Positions 47,701 to 55,123 of a stretch of DNA of 64,000 nucleotides are shown here, in pieces. The stretch covers positions 43,512 to 107,511 of the forward strand of contig JARJFC010000010.1 in assembly GCA_029310945.1 (NCBI GenBank), given 5' to 3'. The notes under the pieces are model-generated. The model was not told where the DNA came from. It was given only the letters and a program-made list of their open reading frames with translations, and searched no databases. The position numbers and the translations under genes are program-made. The DNA is from Leptospira sp. 96542 (GTDB taxonomy: Bacteria > Spirochaetota > Leptospiria > Leptospirales > Leptospiraceae). Numbering within the stretch: the first letter of the stretch is position 1; each line of letters begins with the position of its first letter.

Positions 47701-48693
47701 AAGTTTATGATCGCAGGTGCATTCGATGATACGCTTGAAGAAAGTATGATCGGTTTTGGAGATATGAATGCGACGGCCAATACTTATGAGATGGAAAACC
47801 AAGGTATTGAGGCTGCGGAAGTATCTCGACCAAATGATAGTCGGAGAAATGGGTTTGTGGAAGCACAGGGTGGCGGTGTCATGCTTTTGGCAAGAGGGGA
47901 TGTAGTTTTAGAAATGGGACTACCCGTCTATGGAATATTAGGTTTTGCAGGCTCTCGCACTGATGGAATCCATACCTCTATCCCAGCCCCTGGCATTGGT
48001 TTATTGTCCCTTGTGGCAAACTCGGATAAAGAAATTTCACCCATCCAATCTGCCTTGGACAGCTTTGGATTGTCAGGTGACGATGTTGGATTTGCTTACA
48101 AACACGATACGTCCACAAAAGCAAATGATAAAAACGAAAATAATCTTTTGCAAAAAATGATGTTTAAACTAAATCGAACTCCTGGTAATAACCTGCCTGT
48201 TGTTTCTCAAAAACATCTCACAGGCCATTCTAAAGGCGGAGCTGCGATGTGGCAGTCAATAGGTGTGTTACAAACTCTTGAAGAAGGGATTGTCTCTGGG
48301 AATAGAAATTTACAAGACGTTGATACTGATATGAATCCTTGCACCTATCTTACGTTTACTGATGAATCCATCGATTTTGGGAAAAATCATTTTAAAGCGG
48401 GTATTTTAACCTCACTCGGCTTTGGCCATATCGGAGTTCTTTGTCTCTTTTTGCATCGGAATTTCTTTTGGCTCCATCTGAGCAGAGAGGAAAGAGAAGA
48501 CTATATCAATAAATGTTTAGAACGAGAAAAGTATGCAATGACTCGCTACCATGAGATTCGATTGGGAAATGGAACCACTCTATATAAACGAAAAACTCAG
48601 TCTTTTATTCAACAAGAGGAAGAGGAGTCTGCGTTATTTGATATTACATACCGAAATACAACTGGGAATCTAAGAATTGGGACTGCCAAATGA
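38701..48693 (+). CDS. fas: Type I fatty acid synthase, single polypeptide of fungal/mycobacterial type
   Basis: A 3330-residue megasynthase that would make fatty acyl-CoA from acetyl- and malonyl-CoA. Domains in order: acetyltransferase (Ser151 in GIYGHSQG); FMN enoyl reductase (about 435-720; GGGMTPSTVESD, ELAGGGQ, GGHHSWED at 597-604); dehydratase with hot-dog folds (about 1100-1510; D1404-ANPIH1409, then IVHGLW); malonyl/palmitoyl transferase (YVFTGQGSQSQGMGM, Ser1613 in GHSLGE); carrier domain with Ser1980 in LLGGNSS; ketoreductase (VLVTGAGPGSIAW near 2376, Tyr2530/Lys2534); ketosynthase (Cys2981 in VAACATGG, His3135, KHLTGHSKGG at 3171-3180). All catalytic residues are present. The order equals mycobacterial FAS I. 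acpS overlaps its stop by four bases. Adjacent AT-rich DNA suggests acquisition. Confidence 0.95.
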   Translation: MGNSKGINVKTNGSGLVKLGDSSPYENLHEQDVFVSALFAGQGNNPVSELLSSFEEEGEFSEFFVSLFRAIENCMEVVSLEGNQSYFSKGFALRKWLLDPSSIPKDTILKSSYYSGPLIFAAQASHLFRFLRDENQWIQLQKSIGGIYGHSQGIFAGLLFSLSPNKEKFLVNFEKTFSALFFLLFRSQQVFPEMELDPDIHRRFVKKGEIPSPMAQIIFTDENERITNVISEFNNNHSAAEKIHIGLINSPNSRVFCGTPESLLKLRDELSQSGFEAVKSWNFITSSTAFHSPLLSSVVGLVEKDFKRIGFSPEASELKIPLYDTRNGLDLRNSKKNLATDLVAMVCTDQLNWEITLSSLQKNESKHLLLSFGPGDFIEKITKRFVRDKSILVVNLTHESRFHQFMKTKNFQFPKAWKDYAPEFVTLPNGKVFPKNKYSLWTGRPPVFGGGMTPSTVESDIVIAAAKESYIVELAGGGQVSEEIFRMRMDKITKELPIGKGIIINLLYLDPYLWNLHLPLIKKFKLEGAPIEGVTISAGIPELHEAITILQEWAKLGIWLNSFKPGTVEQIKKVLSIADEIPNYNILMQVEGGAAGGHHSWEDLEELVSATYEEIRKRSNIILAVGGGIASPSDGNLWLSGDWNPKIKMPVDAIFLGTRLMAAEECKTSLPIKMKLKDIVGDINWQKSKEGVEVGGIVSGKSSLGADIYYASNKWTKLSELAQNLTKGKDPIVARTSIMEKKDELISLLDSTAKPYFGDISSLSYTEVLERYIYLTCPYDRLLSSEGKWPSHPYIDKSYRVRLETLISKFEGRLLNSHSEISILDDSSLLDNPEEFLLVWKETFPLGQNKILMPEDQDFFLEVCKFPGKPVNFVPTLDENLLRWIKSDSLWYSHCVGMDPDTCAWIPGPKAIQGIEKINEPVVNIFNEFVDGMKVVNETFPKIDWNEFTNNTKFSIPNDIQILDLESTTEFSIPSNESIVENDWVKYLASRGGGFLSILLAVDRIYGGIADQRIWFSPNDSKKISIETGAVGEIIQICAFAEDGKNILSSLDLIAQNTAELTFYFDHPKEQIRMPFKRRFQLGDSPEALVIEDKNFQTNEIRKFYSRVWGMQSIPDLITSYHSFEGMKTFKKEWYTEYTISDESIFEFRKATKDLFRKDILDTIGKLSPITMGVVFTWESTVLPLLSYASCDLFKLLHFSQEFQWEPEAKNLQSGSIVKSRSQISRVKKLGDSVILYVSGKMTNEDLTIGSFETGFLLRNENDKTIEFDITPLNHTIEFSTQAEVDVFQQLIWINLNVVSNSLRIGDRIRFLTTERRIISNESETIHYITGNIYQSNGQMSESQIGNFQIDETTALYGDSSFDRLIKVYRESELVVPLQKKYKILSEIFFAPNSMTPYSRASRDANPIHTDLRFAKKGGWETPIVHGLWTSSQIINLLVRNICEGDPLRMVSLKESFEAPVILNEELRLTVFHTEQKSGNMVLEIMLENREGEIKLRAEALLKPPKSAYVFTGQGSQSQGMGMKLLEEFSEARDVWSLAERVSTNELGFSLLEVVQNNPTSLKCGGKNWIHPKGVLNLTQFTQVALVAKSLADWAILRKRGFLNIESPFAGHSLGEFSALSAREFILPENVFKIVFNRGLNMQSLVHRDEEGRSSYAMSVVLGNRHVGLNEEKIIEIVNEAKAESGLHLEVVNYNIRDKQYSVTGHIQALELLEAKCKKFARGKKTTIRLEGIDVPFHSRILISGVDEFRKTLQANIGSELPLMELDGRYIPNLIAKPFSLSDEFLHQIITKTGSQVIANLLKFSPKERDSNESRRLVLIELLAFQFAMPVQWIETQETLFEQLKIRRLIDIGARGDLAGMARQSIKDRRDSSVFQILHIEENRNEVFYEKDDVEETTWSEISVENEVILSVQNQNPLIVAESISIEEGPKQDFSDNLDSPIIVFEKKDALFSLLALKANVRIEEILDSESIDDLLGGNSSKRNQTLADISVEFKSSALEGAHDKPLKDLVKILEEQTPYNQPGSYLRTAFDEALKKFFPSDFGRKEVFKFLKEERLLGEDGIFLFSVYLPLFVRAGDSLRNGNLSSIGIQNRIGSGVEVTKWLDQAVDQFANLKKIQIPKRKSSSTKSIGAMVDSLALEALERKYFGIEGVFSKSISEFRRRLLDEDPYAEYLVSDLKSIEDGRTLITDEIQPIFAENKIVKLKNSKQWAKKKLLKQTSAFLRKEIKEFSTEDLVYYRNHKSNEIMESIGYWKKFFLEKSLNFSQNSDKEYFKSVSLEYSKLLESIASIKDNNPIFLAPGISTTPVLKVGSDGMFICEEKIISIEPTSFPTENIGLGSSDDFGLSFLDNKNITSEYIEILKSIRKSGVSFVNQKVLVTGAGPGSIAWEVVKTFLMGGANVILTTTSYSSTRLRQFKDLYQTHGAETASLEIVPFSQGSFEDIRSLIEYLKLKNWNPDFLIPFAAVGEENFVSNLDQSSLVSMRVMLIGVEKLIGELGILKKTLKDIDSKLKVILPLSPNHGIFGKDGLYAETKLGLETLFRKKYSEATDWGNSVRILGAVIGWVRGTGLMGANDLSAPLLEAECNVKTYSRSEMGLLLAGLAFWSIRNETLEVVKADLTGGLGRVKDLVSRLSNIRTYLTTQTKLNSEVHTLKQNLNFKLKPKKLTQVLPKHALNFPEIPTSENLANYQTKRSTTLKDLVCIVGYAEIGPFGGSMSRWELEKNGTLSLEACTELAWSLGYIQYQMGSNGKVWTDVKTGETILEWQIKEKYEKEILSHTGIRIVDSKTSSFDPTKISVYADVVLEEDLIFPIGSKEEALEYKNADPEMTEIYFNPNTEKWSVKRKKGSVFKVKKSLGIQRRIAGQIPDGWNPERYGIPKDIIHQVDPITIYNLYCTCEAYLRAGLDPFELFDYIHPSQAGSSVGSGMGGMQKIKRMFLNFRLGEDRQHDALQESLINVSAAWAITSYAGLYGTVITPVAACATGGVSLEVARDCILSGKAKFMIAGAFDDTLEESMIGFGDMNATANTYEMENQGIEAAEVSRPNDSRRNGFVEAQGGGVMLLARGDVVLEMGLPVYGILGFAGSRTDGIHTSIPAPGIGLLSLVANSDKEISPIQSALDSFGLSGDDVGFAYKHDTSTKANDKNENNLLQKMMFKLNRTPGNNLPVVSQKHLTGHSKGGAAMWQSIGVLQTLEEGIVSGNRNLQDVDTDMNPCTYLTFTDESIDFGKNHFKAGILTSLGFGHIGVLCLFLHRNFFWLHLSREEREDYINKCLEREKYAMTRYHEIRLGNGTTLYKRKTQSFIQQEEEESALFDITYRNTTGNLRIGTAK

Positions 48694-49094
48694 AAAGTTC
48701 CTATTCAATTGGAATCGATATGGTATACATTCCAGAATTTGAATCTTATTTGAAGGATTCTGGTACGGTTTTTTTTGATCGGACATTTACAAATTGGGAA
48801 AAAAATGCTGCCAATTCGAAACCTCTAGGACAAAGGGCCCCATTTTATTCTGGAAGATATGCTGCGAAGGAAGCATTTCTCAAAGCTATTGATGGTCGTT
48901 GGTTACACGCTAAACCAAGTATAAAATTTGAATATTCTGAATTAGAAATCAGAAATGATGATTTTGGGAGACCTTATTTTCGATTTTACGGATCTCTTTT
49001 GCAAACTGTATCTGACCTTCAATTGGGTGCAGTGAAATTATCAATAACGCACGTCAATGAATATGCGGCATCCCAAGTGTTCATTCAGTTCTAG
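48690..49094 (+). CDS. acpS: Holo-ACP synthase (4'-phosphopantetheinyl transferase), AcpS type
   Basis: A 134-residue enzyme that transfers phosphopantetheine from CoA to a carrier-domain Ser. IGIDMVYIPEFE has the Mg-binding Asp10 and SGRYAAKEAFLKAI has Glu61 with the following Lys, the two hallmark motifs; FTNWEK and KLSITHVNEYAA are also typical. Its ATG lies within the stop of the synthase gene (ATGA), so the two are translationally coupled and this enzyme almost surely primes Ser1980 of that protein. Fungal FAS carries this domain at its C-terminus, whereas mycobacteria encode it separately near fas, as here. Confidence 0.93.
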   Translation: MKSSYSIGIDMVYIPEFESYLKDSGTVFFDRTFTNWEKNAANSKPLGQRAPFYSGRYAAKEAFLKAIDGRWLHAKPSIKFEYSELEIRNDDFGRPYFRFYGSLLQTVSDLQLGAVKLSITHVNEYAASQVFIQF

Positions 49095-49103
49095 GAAAAT
49101 AAA

Positions 49104-52100
49104 ATGAGTCAGAAAAAAATTGAATTAAATAACATAAATAATTTGGATTATACAAATTTTGCTGATATTGAAAAGGCAAGATTAGAATTAAAAAAAAATG
49201 ATCATAATCTAGAACCTGGCGAAGAAAATTTTACTCTTAGGCAGGAAGGTATACTACAGAAAGTACTTATCGCAAACCGAGGCGAAATTGCCAAACGTTT
49301 TATCCTCGCATTACAGGAAGAAGGTATTCAGTCAATCGCCGTAGTTGCAGATGAGGATAGAGGGCAATCATGGTTTGAATTTGCAAACAAGGTGATTTAC
49401 ATAGGCGAAGCCCGAAATTATGCCAATATTCCAGTGATTTGTGCCGCCATTTTGGAATCAGGCGCAAATGCAGTCTATCCAGGTTATGGTTTTTTGTCAG
49501 AGAACTTTTTATTTGTCGAACGTTTATTAGAAATTGAAAAATTCTACAATCGGAAAATTATTTTTATGGGACCGAGATCATCTGTTATGCGGAAAGTCGG
49601 GAATAAACTTGATGCCCGCCGTCTTGCACTTGAAAACGGAATTCCACTTTTTTTAGGATCTGGATCCATACAAAGTTTAGAAGAGGCCAAAAGAGAAGCA
49701 ACCCAGATCGGATTTCCAGTGATACTCAAATTGGATGCAGGTGGCGGTGGCAAAGGAATGTTAGTTGTTCGTTCTGTCGATGAATTGGAACCGGCAATTG
49801 AAAGTGCAAAACGAATAGGGCTCAACTCCTATGAGAATGATACTTTTTACTTAGAAAAATTCATAGAAAAACCTGCTCATTTTGAGGTGCAAATTTTTAA
49901 TGGCGTAGCCATTGGAATCCGTAAATGTGCAGTACAGAGAAGGAACCAAAAAATCATCGAAGAATCTGGAGAATCTTTTCTTGATGATCATGTCCAATTG
50001 CAGTTGCTCTCTAATGCAGAGAAATTTTCAGAAATTTCAGGATACTCTGAGGGTTGTGGAGCTGGGACCGTTGAATTTTTGTTAGATCGAAATTCTGGAC
50101 AATTCGGATTTTTGGAAATGAATACTCGTCTACAAGTTGAGTACACAGTGACTGATCAGTCTCTTGGTATTGATTTAGCAAAGTGGCAAATTTTTTTATT
50201 CGATCAAAGACAAAATGAAATCCAATACGACACCGTAAAACGGAAACGATTCGGTGATCGGAATCATTCTATCCAATGCCGAATTTATGCGGAAGATCCT
50301 TTCCAAAATTATTCCCCATCTCCTGGAAAAATTAAGGAACTTGAATTGCCTACTTTCAACGGCATTCGTTGCGACTTTGGATTCAAATCAGGGGATCGGA
50401 TTCCTGGAGATTTTGATCCGATGGTTGGAAAATTAATTTCATTCGGTCGTAATCGAAATGAAGCTCTACAAAGAATGGAAAGAGCTCTCAGTGAGTTGTT
50501 TGTTCGAGGTATAACAACTAATATTGAACAGCTTTTAATGATTATGCGTCATAGTTTGTTTCGAGATGGAGATTATGACAATCGACTCTTAGATGACAAT
50601 AAGGAGTTAACGACTCCTAATTCTTACTGTTTGGAAGAGGCAATCGTTTACGCATGTTTAGGAGAAACCATTCGGCAATCAGGTGAAAATGTTTCCGAAA
50701 CTTTCCGCGAAAGAGATTTGGCAAAAATTTTATATTTGAATGAAAGTTTTAACTCTCCATTACAATTTAAAATCTTATCCCAAGAAGGCTCTCATTGCCT
50801 AAGAGTGCTTCGAACAGGGCTCGGAGAGTTTTGGGTGAGTGGTAATACAATTTCGACCAAAAAAATTCATGTGACTCGGTATACGGCTGACGGTAACCGA
50901 TTTTTAGCAGAGTCTGATAATAAATCTATATCTGTTAGAATCGATGTGAAACCAAGTTTCCATCTGATCCGATTTACAAGTAAATTTGATGGAAAATTAC
51001 ACTATGCTAGGATCCAACTCCAATTTGAGAAGGGGAATAATTCTGTTAATGAAAGTGGATTTTTAAGGTCACCATTCCAAGGAACATTTGTTAAATTATT
51101 TAATGATCCAAAAACCGATATGCCATTGGAAGTCGGAAAAGCCATAACAAAAGACCAACCTTTACTTATGATTTCGGCAATGAAAATGGAGACAGTCTTA
51201 AAATCACCAGTTGATGGGATTTTGGAGTACGTCATTGAAGATGGAAATTTAAACAAATTGGTAAGAGGCAAAACAGCTTCTGGTCAAATATTAGGAAAAA
51301 GTTTTGCAGAAGGTGAGATACTTGTCCGGATCAATCCCAATGAATCAATTGAATCGAAGGATGAAAAACACGATTTAAAAAATGGGTTTAATGAAGAATT
51401 GAATGAGTTTTCTATATTAAATTATTGGAATTTAATCCCAACAAAAAAAGATATGAATACAGTATTTAAATTCGAAAACAAATTCTCTTCCGTTGAATCA
51501 AGGAATGAAATTTTACGTTTATTATATTCTTGGGTTCTCGGGTTCACTCAAGGAAAAGACTCCCACTCAAGAATTAATTATTTAGTGCAACACATAAATA
51601 TCGAAATGATTTTAAATTCTCCCGAAGAAACGAAACATTGGAAATCATTTATCAAATTTTTTATAAAATTTCATGTGTTACTTAGAAGTTTATTTTCTTC
51701 AGAAATCGGATCAGTACACTCACATTTTGGAGAAATGCAAAGATCTTTATTACACTGGGATACCGAAGGATTCATACAAAATAAATCCACATCCAGATTA
51801 TTAACAAAGGTTTTCCATCATTATGGAGTTAAGGCTTGGACAACATTTAGAAGAAGACCCGACCAGGGTGAAGCCTTTTATTATCTTGTTTCAGCATACA
51901 AAACTCAAAAAGAAGAAAGAGAATTATTTGCTAAAGTTTTGGAAAAGTTAAGTCCACTTGTCCCCCAGTTGAAATCTGCCGCCTTGAACTTGAGAGTACT
52001 TTTATATTTTGAAGAAAGAGAACAAGAACCAAAGTTAGAAACCATCATTCGGAGCATTCTAGGGAGGAGAAGGAATTTTAGCTTTGAAATCCCAGAAGGT

Positions 52101-55046
52101 ATGAAAACTCTTTCAAGTCGGCACAGCGAAAGTTTCATCCGATTTAAAAAAGATCCTTGGTCTCTCTTTGTTAATTCAAATTTAGAAAAATCTAAATTTC
52201 TAAATTTAATGAATAAGGATGATCTTGATATTGAATCAAATTTACCAAGTCAGGTTCAATATCTTATCAAGAAAAAACTAAATTATTGGGAAGAAAAAGG
52301 AAAGGTTCGCCGACTGTATTCTCCAACTTCGAATCAAATCTTATTTCAGCTCCAAGAAAATAAAAAAACAACCTATCTTTTGTTTGTTGTAATGGATGCA
52401 GATTTTTTAATTCCTAAGTTAGACAAAGATGGAAAACTCCATTGTCCCGAATTGGAGATTTTTGCTATACTTGGAGCTTCTTTGTTGCAAGGTGCAAACG
52501 ATTGTCAGCATGCAGACTCATTGCGTTTGGAGGTTATCGCTTATAACAAAGAAGGGTCAAATTGTGATGTCCAAAATTTGGATAAAACTAAAGAATATGA
52601 AAAACTATTCAACAGTGCACACTCAATTTTGGAATTTTTTTTCCATGCTTCCTTTTCAAGTTTAACACTTGATATTGAACGAAAAACCACCCAAAGAACC
52701 TTTTTTCAAACATATTCTTTTTTTGTTAGGGATGGGAAATTGAGAGTCGATACCATTGGTGAGTGTGATATAAAATTTCCCTATACGAAGGAGTTAGAAA
52801 AGTCGGATTCTAAACTTTATGAAAAGGGTAAATGGCCAGTGGAACGGTGGGTGGAAGAAACATTTGATTCTTTTAGTTACGAAGAAATTTTGATTCCTGG
52901 TTTGGATTATATATATGAAAATTCTGATATACAAAACAAAATTTTTCAAAAAGTGGGGGCAAAAATATATTTTGGAAAATTAGCTGGAACTGAGGCTTTG
53001 TTTTTTTTAAAGGATTCCCGTATTGCTGGTGGTGCCACGGGAGATAAAGAAGGAAAAAAATATTTGGCTGCTGCCTATATTGCCTATCGAAAAGATGTGC
53101 CGCTTTATGTTTGGAATGATGGTGCAGGAGCAAACATTAAGGAAGGCATGGTCGCACTCAATCGAGCATCTGAGGGTTTTTTTATAACTGCGTTGCTTAC
53201 TCATAGAGTGAACTCCCAAGAATTCCGATCTGCAATCGAATCACATAATGATTCTATCATTTCAGATTTCCTCTTTAAATTGGAGAATATTCCAAATTTA
53301 GATTTTAGATCTTATGAACCAGACGAAAAACCTAACAAATGCTTTGTTGTTGCTGTTGGGATTGGGTCTTCTACTGGACTCGATGTTTATGGATCTTCAC
53401 AAGCCTCGATCCAGGTGATATTAGATGAGGAACAATCATATCGCGTGTTAACTGGCTCTTCTGTGATTGAATCGGTTACTGGGGAATCGTTAACCAATTA
53501 TGAGATTGGTGGTGCCCGAGTTATGGGTCATGGTACGGGGACGGTTGATTTTGTCGCCAATGATAAACCACATTTGATTTCGTTATTGTACAGGCTCCAA
53601 TCGATTCTCTTAAATAGAAAGAAAAGTACTTCTTTGCCAATGTTTCAAGGGGAGAAGGAGGTAGGTTCCAAAAACATATTTTCAGAGAAAAAAATTGAAC
53701 AAATGGCGGACTCAGGTGAATTCCTTGCGATTAAAGGAAATTATTCGGGGTCTGAATCTTTGGTTTCTGGACTTTTTTCTTTGGCGGGTAATCCAATCAT
53801 TACTATTGGACCTCGGACTGAATTTGGATTTCATTCCATCCAAGCTTTAGTAAAAGCAAAAGAATCGGTTAGAATGGCGCAGAAAATTAATTCTAGTTTA
53901 ATGTTAGTGTATGGCCCCAAATGGTTTCGGAGTAATTTTGCGGAGAATAATATTTCATTAAGAGTTAGGAGGGATTTTCAAAAACAATTGCAAAATTTCA
54001 ATCGCCCTCTAATTCATATTGTCAAACACAGAGAAGGGCTCGCACTCCCAGAATTATCTTCTATTGGTGATGTTTGGATTTGGATCCACTCTGAGGATGA
54101 AGTCGATGTTAAATCGTCATCTTCCCAAATTTCGAATCCTGAATATTGTGCCACAATGACTGTTCGGTCAGAAGAAGAAGCTTTTTTGAAAGCTTCACAA
54201 ATATTTAATCTTTTGAATATTCGAGAATTAAAAAATTCATCCAGGCGTCATTCGTATCCACAAATTCCAATAGATCCCACAGTAGCATACGACATGGAAA
54301 AACAAGTGATTCGTGAAATTTTGGATGATCTTACATTCATTGAATTTTACAAAGATGATCCAGGTAAAAGTTTGATTACAGGCCTTGGAAGAATTGAAGG
54401 TAAAACCGTTGGAGTCATTGCGGACCAACCTAAGGATGGTGGTGCGCCCGATGCACAAGGAACAGAGAAATTTCGAATTTTCATGGAGTTTTTAAATAAA
54501 CATGGAATACCAGTTTTGATGGTATCGGATTCTCCTGGTTTTGTGCCAGGAACCAAACAAGAACGATTACGTATCCAACAAATTGGTGGAGAATCATTGG
54601 ATGTTAATGTGCTTTCAAAAATCCCCGTCGTATCGATCGTTCTTAGGCAAAATTATGGTGGCAGACAAATCCATGCGTTTAGTGGATTTTTGCGACCAGG
54701 AATCTCATACCAGGCTTGGGAAGATGGTACACTCGCTGTGATGGGAGCCCATTCGGCATTTGATCTATTCCAAGGTGCGAAAGTAACGTTGTTACGAAAA
54801 GAAAATAAGGAGAATGAAATCGATGTTTTGCGGAAAGATTTTTTAGATTCTTACAAAGAAAAATCCAAAGCAAAAGAGGATGCTCTCTCAACAGGGGTAT
54901 TGGATGGTGTATTCGAATCGTTTGGTGATTTACGATCGGTTGTTTTGAAAGGACTTACCTCTGCAGAAGATAAACAAAAACTCTGGTTGGGAAAATCCAA
55001 AAACGAATCTCATTTGAGCTTTGAATGTGGCATAAAAAAAGGATGA
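49104..55046 (+). CDS. Single-chain multidomain acyl-CoA (acetyl-CoA) carboxylase
   Basis: A 1980-residue biotin-dependent carboxylase. Biotin carboxylase spans about 50-500 (VLIANRGEIAKR, GGGGKGM at 213-219, EMNTRLQVEYTVTD). The biotin carrier is near 660-730, with biotinyl-Lys694 in ISAMKMETVLKSP. A central region of some 500 residues (about 760-1260) has no motif I recognise. Carboxyltransferase follows: beta part from about 1270 (GGATGDKEGKK, VWNDGAGANI) and alpha part from about 1750 (KDGGAPDAQGTEK, SDSPGFVPGT, RQNYGGRQIHAF). This layout parallels eukaryotic ACC and is longer than bacterial long-chain acyl-CoA carboxylases. It starts 9 bases after acpS, so its likely product is malonyl-CoA for the synthase. 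Confidence 0.92.
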   Translation: MSQKKIELNNINNLDYTNFADIEKARLELKKNDHNLEPGEENFTLRQEGILQKVLIANRGEIAKRFILALQEEGIQSIAVVADEDRGQSWFEFANKVIYIGEARNYANIPVICAAILESGANAVYPGYGFLSENFLFVERLLEIEKFYNRKIIFMGPRSSVMRKVGNKLDARRLALENGIPLFLGSGSIQSLEEAKREATQIGFPVILKLDAGGGGKGMLVVRSVDELEPAIESAKRIGLNSYENDTFYLEKFIEKPAHFEVQIFNGVAIGIRKCAVQRRNQKIIEESGESFLDDHVQLQLLSNAEKFSEISGYSEGCGAGTVEFLLDRNSGQFGFLEMNTRLQVEYTVTDQSLGIDLAKWQIFLFDQRQNEIQYDTVKRKRFGDRNHSIQCRIYAEDPFQNYSPSPGKIKELELPTFNGIRCDFGFKSGDRIPGDFDPMVGKLISFGRNRNEALQRMERALSELFVRGITTNIEQLLMIMRHSLFRDGDYDNRLLDDNKELTTPNSYCLEEAIVYACLGETIRQSGENVSETFRERDLAKILYLNESFNSPLQFKILSQEGSHCLRVLRTGLGEFWVSGNTISTKKIHVTRYTADGNRFLAESDNKSISVRIDVKPSFHLIRFTSKFDGKLHYARIQLQFEKGNNSVNESGFLRSPFQGTFVKLFNDPKTDMPLEVGKAITKDQPLLMISAMKMETVLKSPVDGILEYVIEDGNLNKLVRGKTASGQILGKSFAEGEILVRINPNESIESKDEKHDLKNGFNEELNEFSILNYWNLIPTKKDMNTVFKFENKFSSVESRNEILRLLYSWVLGFTQGKDSHSRINYLVQHINIEMILNSPEETKHWKSFIKFFIKFHVLLRSLFSSEIGSVHSHFGEMQRSLLHWDTEGFIQNKSTSRLLTKVFHHYGVKAWTTFRRRPDQGEAFYYLVSAYKTQKEERELFAKVLEKLSPLVPQLKSAALNLRVLLYFEEREQEPKLETIIRSILGRRRNFSFEIPEGMKTLSSRHSESFIRFKKDPWSLFVNSNLEKSKFLNLMNKDDLDIESNLPSQVQYLIKKKLNYWEEKGKVRRLYSPTSNQILFQLQENKKTTYLLFVVMDADFLIPKLDKDGKLHCPELEIFAILGASLLQGANDCQHADSLRLEVIAYNKEGSNCDVQNLDKTKEYEKLFNSAHSILEFFFHASFSSLTLDIERKTTQRTFFQTYSFFVRDGKLRVDTIGECDIKFPYTKELEKSDSKLYEKGKWPVERWVEETFDSFSYEEILIPGLDYIYENSDIQNKIFQKVGAKIYFGKLAGTEALFFLKDSRIAGGATGDKEGKKYLAAAYIAYRKDVPLYVWNDGAGANIKEGMVALNRASEGFFITALLTHRVNSQEFRSAIESHNDSIISDFLFKLENIPNLDFRSYEPDEKPNKCFVVAVGIGSSTGLDVYGSSQASIQVILDEEQSYRVLTGSSVIESVTGESLTNYEIGGARVMGHGTGTVDFVANDKPHLISLLYRLQSILLNRKKSTSLPMFQGEKEVGSKNIFSEKKIEQMADSGEFLAIKGNYSGSESLVSGLFSLAGNPIITIGPRTEFGFHSIQALVKAKESVRMAQKINSSLMLVYGPKWFRSNFAENNISLRVRRDFQKQLQNFNRPLIHIVKHREGLALPELSSIGDVWIWIHSEDEVDVKSSSSQISNPEYCATMTVRSEEEAFLKASQIFNLLNIRELKNSSRRHSYPQIPIDPTVAYDMEKQVIREILDDLTFIEFYKDDPGKSLITGLGRIEGKTVGVIADQPKDGGAPDAQGTEKFRIFMEFLNKHGIPVLMVSDSPGFVPGTKQERLRIQQIGGESLDVNVLSKIPVVSIVLRQNYGGRQIHAFSGFLRPGISYQAWEDGTLAVMGAHSAFDLFQGAKVTLLRKENKENEIDVLRKDFLDSYKEKSKAKEDALSTGVLDGVFESFGDLRSVVLKGLTSAEDKQKLWLGKSKNESHLSFECGIKKG

Positions 55047-55078
55047 GAGAATGACTTTCGTTGTCAAACACCCATCCT
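55034..55078 (-). terminator. Terminator of the reverse-strand BASS transporter
   Basis: On the reverse strand AGGATGGG pairs with CTCATCCT (one G-U pair) around a 23-base loop that has its own TGAC/GTCA stem, followed by a run of T. It overlaps the last codons of the carboxylase gene. No T run follows on the plus strand, so it serves mainly the gene at 55124. Confidence 0.55.
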
Positions 55079-55123
55079 GAAGGAAACAGAACCCAGAAAG
55101 TATATTTTTACATAAAGAAAAAA

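Noticed and set aside
38701..48693. Possible polyketide or polyunsaturated-fatty-acid synthase
   Set aside because: Those begin with a ketosynthase and often carry tandem carriers; here the order AT-ER-DH-MPT-ACP-KR-KS, the GGNSS carrier motif and the fungal-style ketosynthase flanks fit FAS I.
49104..55046. Possible pyruvate carboxylase or urea carboxylase
   Set aside because: The C-terminal part is a crotonase-like carboxyltransferase (GGATGDKEG, SPGFVPGT), not the HMGL-like or KipA-like domain of those enzymes, and biotin lies in the middle.
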